NCBI GenBank assembly: GCA_031285945.1
Contig: JAITVF010000128.1
Coordinates: 1-6,225 of the forward strand
DNA length: 6,225 bases
Direction: 5' to 3'
Origin: Oscillospiraceae bacterium
Lineage (GTDB): Bacteria; Bacillota; Clostridia; Oscillospirales; Ruminococcaceae
Part shown: positions 3,898 through 6,225 of the stretch, piece by piece
Numbering within the stretch: position 1 is the stretch's first letter
How the letters are laid out: every line of letters begins with the position of its first letter
Program-made: the position numbers and the translations under genes
Notes under the pieces: model-generated
Database searches by the model: none
What the model saw: the letters and a program-made list of their open reading frames with translations, nothing else
Told to the model about the DNA's origin: nothing

Positions 3898-6225
3898 ATG
3901 AAAACCAAAACCGCAAAGCCGCGCAGAGCGCTTTACACACAGCTTTTATTTACGGCCATTTCCTTTATTGTGATGGCGGGCCTGAGCTATGCCTTTATGA
4001 GCTCTATTGTACGCGCCAACATGGTGCGCAACGCGAGCGGCGTTCTCGACTCGGTACAAGGCAGAGTAGCTACCCGCCTGCACGGCTTTGAGGTAGTGAT
4101 CGAGAACTTTGCCGAGGAAGCGCGTAAAATGGTGACGAGTGGCGAATCGGCCGAAAATATCGCAGAATATATCAGTAGTATCTCGCATTTCATGTTTTTG
4201 GACGGAAGCGAGTTTTCGGGTATTCAGGGCTTTTACGGATATTTTGAGACCCTGGCCGGCGGCCCCGTTTTTATAAACGGGGGAAACGGTCTTCTCGCTG
4301 AAAGCTCCGACCCGGAGCAATACCCCTGGTATCGGCAGGCGGTCGACGCGGGCGGCGCGACTATAGAGACTGTGCCCTGTATAAGCGGCGAGGGCAAAAC
4401 GGTCTACACCTGCGCGAGGAGTATACAAGACGACGAGGGCAACTTGCTGGGCGTAGTCTGCATGGATGTAAGGATCGACGAGCTCGGCAACGATATCGTC
4501 AACACCGCCCTGGATTCGGGCGGCTACGGAATGCTTATCAACCAGGACTATATTGTAATGTTTCACCCTAACCGTGATTTTGTGGGCAAGGGCCTCGATG
4601 ACGCCGATCTTCCCGTCTCTGTCTTTGCCGATGAGCTCCGCTGGGGTGAGGAGGTCTTTGAGCAGCCGCTTCTCAGCTACAAAAACGAAGAGGCCGTGGC
4701 CTTTTTCCGCGCGCTGCCCAACGGCTGGAATATCGCGCTCGTTTCGCCGCGCCAGCAGTATTACTCTACCATGACGACCATGGCCGTTACCCTGTGCGCG
4801 CTGGGAATAACGCTCGCTGCGATTCTTTCGGGCATTTTAATCAGTGTTGACGCGCAGCGGGCCAAATCGGACGACGAGAGCAAGAAAAAGAGCATGTTCT
4901 TAGCCAATATGAGCCACGAAATACGCACCCCCATCAACGCGATAGTCGGGATGACCGCCATAGGTAGAACCGCCGGCACCACCGAGAGGAAGGATTACTG
5001 CTTTTCGAGGATCGACAGCGCCTCAAAGCATCTTTTGGGCGTTATCAACGACATTCTGGACATGTCCAAGATAGAGGCGGGCAGGATAGAGCTTTCTGAC
5101 GCCGACTTTAGCTTTGAGAAAATGCTTCAGCAGGCCGTAAACGTAGCCAATTTCCGGGTGGATGAAAAGCGCCAGAAGCTTACCGTACAGATAGATAAGG
5201 CAATACCGTCCATTCTCCGCGCCGACGATCAGCGGCTTGCGCAGGTTATAACCAATCTTTTGAGCAACGCGGTAAAGTTCACCCCCGACGAGGGCTCCAT
5301 AAGCCTGAGAACCGCCCTTGTTGATGATAAGGACGGCGTGTGCACCATAAGGGTAGAGGTGGCCGATACCGGAATCGGCATAAGCCCCGAGCAGCAGGCA
5401 AAGCTTTTTCAGACATTTCGGCAGGCGGAATCCTCAACTACGCGCAAATACGGGGGAACGGGTCTCGGGCTTGCCATCTCCAAGCGTATAGTTGAAATGA
5501 TGGGCGGCCGTATCTGGGTGGAATCAGAATCGGGCAGGGGCACTACAATGATCTTTACAGTCAAGGTCAGGCGGGGCGACGAATCGCTCTTCGACCTTAG
5601 CAGAATCGGCATAAACTGGGAGAACGTGCGGGTTCTCGCGGTGGACGACGACCCCGATATACTGCTTTATTTCAAGGATATAATGACGGGCCTGGGCGCG
5701 GGATGCGACGTCGCCCAAAGCGCGGAGGACGCTATGCGCCTTGTGGAGGAAAAGAGCGGCTACAACATCTATTTTGTGGATCTGCGTATGCCGGACGTAG
5801 ACGGAATAAGCCTGACCAGAAAAATAAGGGAAAAAGAACAGAATTCCGGGAATTCGGTCGTGATCATGATATCCTCAGCCGATATTTCCTGCGTTGAAAG
5901 GGAGGCGAAAATGGCTGGGGTAAACCGCTTTTTACTCAAGCCTCTCTTCCCGTCGGCGGTCGCCGACGTTATAAGCGAGTGCATCGGCATGGTCAACGAA
6001 AAGATAGAAGAGGCGTCAAAGGATATAGGCGGAATCTTTAAGGGGTGCCGCATACTCTTCGCCGAGGATGTAGACATCAACCGCGAAATCGTCCTGACCC
6101 TGCTGGAGCCCACTCTGATACAGGTAGACTGCGCCTCGAACGGGCTGGAGGCCTTAAACATGTTTAAGGCCTCGCCAGAAAAGTACGATATGATCTTTAT
6201 GGACGTGCAGATGCCGGAAATGGAC
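3898..6225 (+). CDS. Hybrid sensor histidine kinase, dCache-TM-HisKA-HATPase-REC-REC, cut by window end
   Basis: The visible part has 776 residues with no stop. The ATG at 3898 is the only start codon in frame after the stop at 3799; its ribosome site is weak (AGG at 3888-3890). Order: basic N-terminus, membrane helix 1 (about 16-38), extracytoplasmic dCache-like sensor (about 39-290) with YPWYRQAV (142-149) and GYGMLIN...FHPN (209-225), membrane helix 2 (about 292-317), then directly HisKA with phospho-accepting H340 in NMSHEIRTP; there is no room for a HAMP domain. The ATPase part has N457 (NLLSNAVKF), DTGIGI (490-495), LFQTFRQ (503-509) and GGTGLGL (519-525), so it looks catalytically intact. 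REC1 has D583/D584, phospho-acceptor D628 ([10 protein letters not shown]) and K681. REC2 has E723/D724 and D769 (MDVQMPEMD), where the window ends. By family knowledge it autophosphorylates on the histidine and passes phosphate to its receivers. A C-terminal Hpt domain may follow outside. The ligand is unknown; dCache domains often bind small molecules such as amino acids. Confidence 0.93.
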   Translation, partial: MKTKTAKPRRALYTQLLFTAISFIVMAGLSYAFMSSIVRANMVRNASGVLDSVQGRVATRLHGFEVVIENFAEEARKMVTSGESAENIAEYISSISHFMFLDGSEFSGIQGFYGYFETLAGGPVFINGGNGLLAESSDPEQYPWYRQAVDAGGATIETVPCISGEGKTVYTCARSIQDDEGNLLGVVCMDVRIDELGNDIVNTALDSGGYGMLINQDYIVMFHPNRDFVGKGLDDADLPVSVFADELRWGEEVFEQPLLSYKNEEAVAFFRALPNGWNIALVSPRQQYYSTMTTMAVTLCALGITLAAILSGILISVDAQRAKSDDESKKKSMFLANMSHEIRTPINAIVGMTAIGRTAGTTERKDYCFSRIDSASKHLLGVINDILDMSKIEAGRIELSDADFSFEKMLQQAVNVANFRVDEKRQKLTVQIDKAIPSILRADDQRLAQVITNLLSNAVKFTPDEGSISLRTALVDDKDGVCTIRVEVADTGIGISPEQQAKLFQTFRQAESSTTRKYGGTGLGLAISKRIVEMMGGRIWVESESGRGTTMIFTVKVRRGDESLFDLSRIGINWENVRVLAVDDDPDILLYFKDIMTGLGAGCDVAQSAEDAMRLVEEKSGYNIYFVDLRMPDVDGISLTRKIREKEQNSGNSVVIMISSADISCVEREAKMAGVNRFLLKPLFPSAVADVISECIGMVNEKIEEASKDIGGIFKGCRILFAEDVDINREIVLTLLEPTLIQVDCASNGLEALNMFKASPEKYDMIFMDVQMPEMD

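Noticed and set aside
3798..4091. Plus-strand open frame of 97 codons starting just before the kinase gene
   Set aside because: It overlaps the kinase start in another frame, has no good ribosome binding site, and its translation has no recognisable features.
3946..4566. 206-codon minus-strand open frame opposite the kinase sensor domain
   Set aside because: The plus strand there encodes a clear dCache domain in frame with the kinase, so the minus frame is a shadow of GC-biased third positions.
1..6225. CRISPR arrays, tRNA or rRNA genes, insertion sequences
   Set aside because: No regularly spaced repeats, cloverleaf-like sequence, rRNA-like segments or transposase motifs were seen.

Overview
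The window looks like chromosomal DNA from an anaerobic, clostridia-like Firmicute. This is an inference from several things: moderate GC content with free use of ATA and AGG codons, strong purine-rich Shine-Dalgarno sequences, textbook TTGACA/TATAAT-type promoters, and a MalT-like LuxR regulator beside a dCache hybrid histidine kinase. No marker gene is present, so the taxonomy is tentative. The first ~84 bases are far more GC-rich than the rest, with a codon pattern like that of a high-GC actinobacterium, and they stop abruptly at about base 85. That end may be an assembly chimera or the edge of inserted DNA.

Layout. Bases 1-84 are the anomalous GC-rich stretch. Bases 85-120 are AT-rich and hold a palindrome (GCTAT-T-ATAGC) and a perfect inverted repeat. 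Two small tandem genes follow on the minus strand (450-818 upstream, 128-415 downstream). They encode short secreted proteins that appear to be paralogues, each with a signal peptide, a YPDL motif just after it, and a YDG-(x)-GKFLF motif. A strong sigma-A-type promoter at 918-946 drives both, with a leader of about 85-95 bases that contains an imperfect tandem repeat. Bases 1027-3558, also minus strand, encode an 843-residue MalT/LAL-type regulator: an N-terminal STAND-type ATPase, a long helical repeat region and a C-terminal LuxR helix-turn-helix. After a 339-base divergent intergenic region, a hybrid histidine kinase runs rightwards from 3898 and leaves the window inside its second receiver domain.

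The intergenic region holds a promoter for each divergent gene. The kinase promoter has a perfect TATAAT lying inside the left arm of a perfect 12-bp inverted repeat (3760-3771 / 3784-3795). The same 12-mer recurs at 85-96, so the motif may be an operator shared across the locus.

Working model (inference). The membrane kinase senses a small extracellular ligand through its dCache domain and feeds a phosphorelay. The MalT-like protein answers an intracellular or protein signal and acts directly on DNA. The two small exported proteins are candidate outputs, or possibly ligands, of this locus. Nothing in the sequence proves that the four genes form one pathway. The regulator has no receiver domain, so it is not the kinase's direct phosphorylation target.
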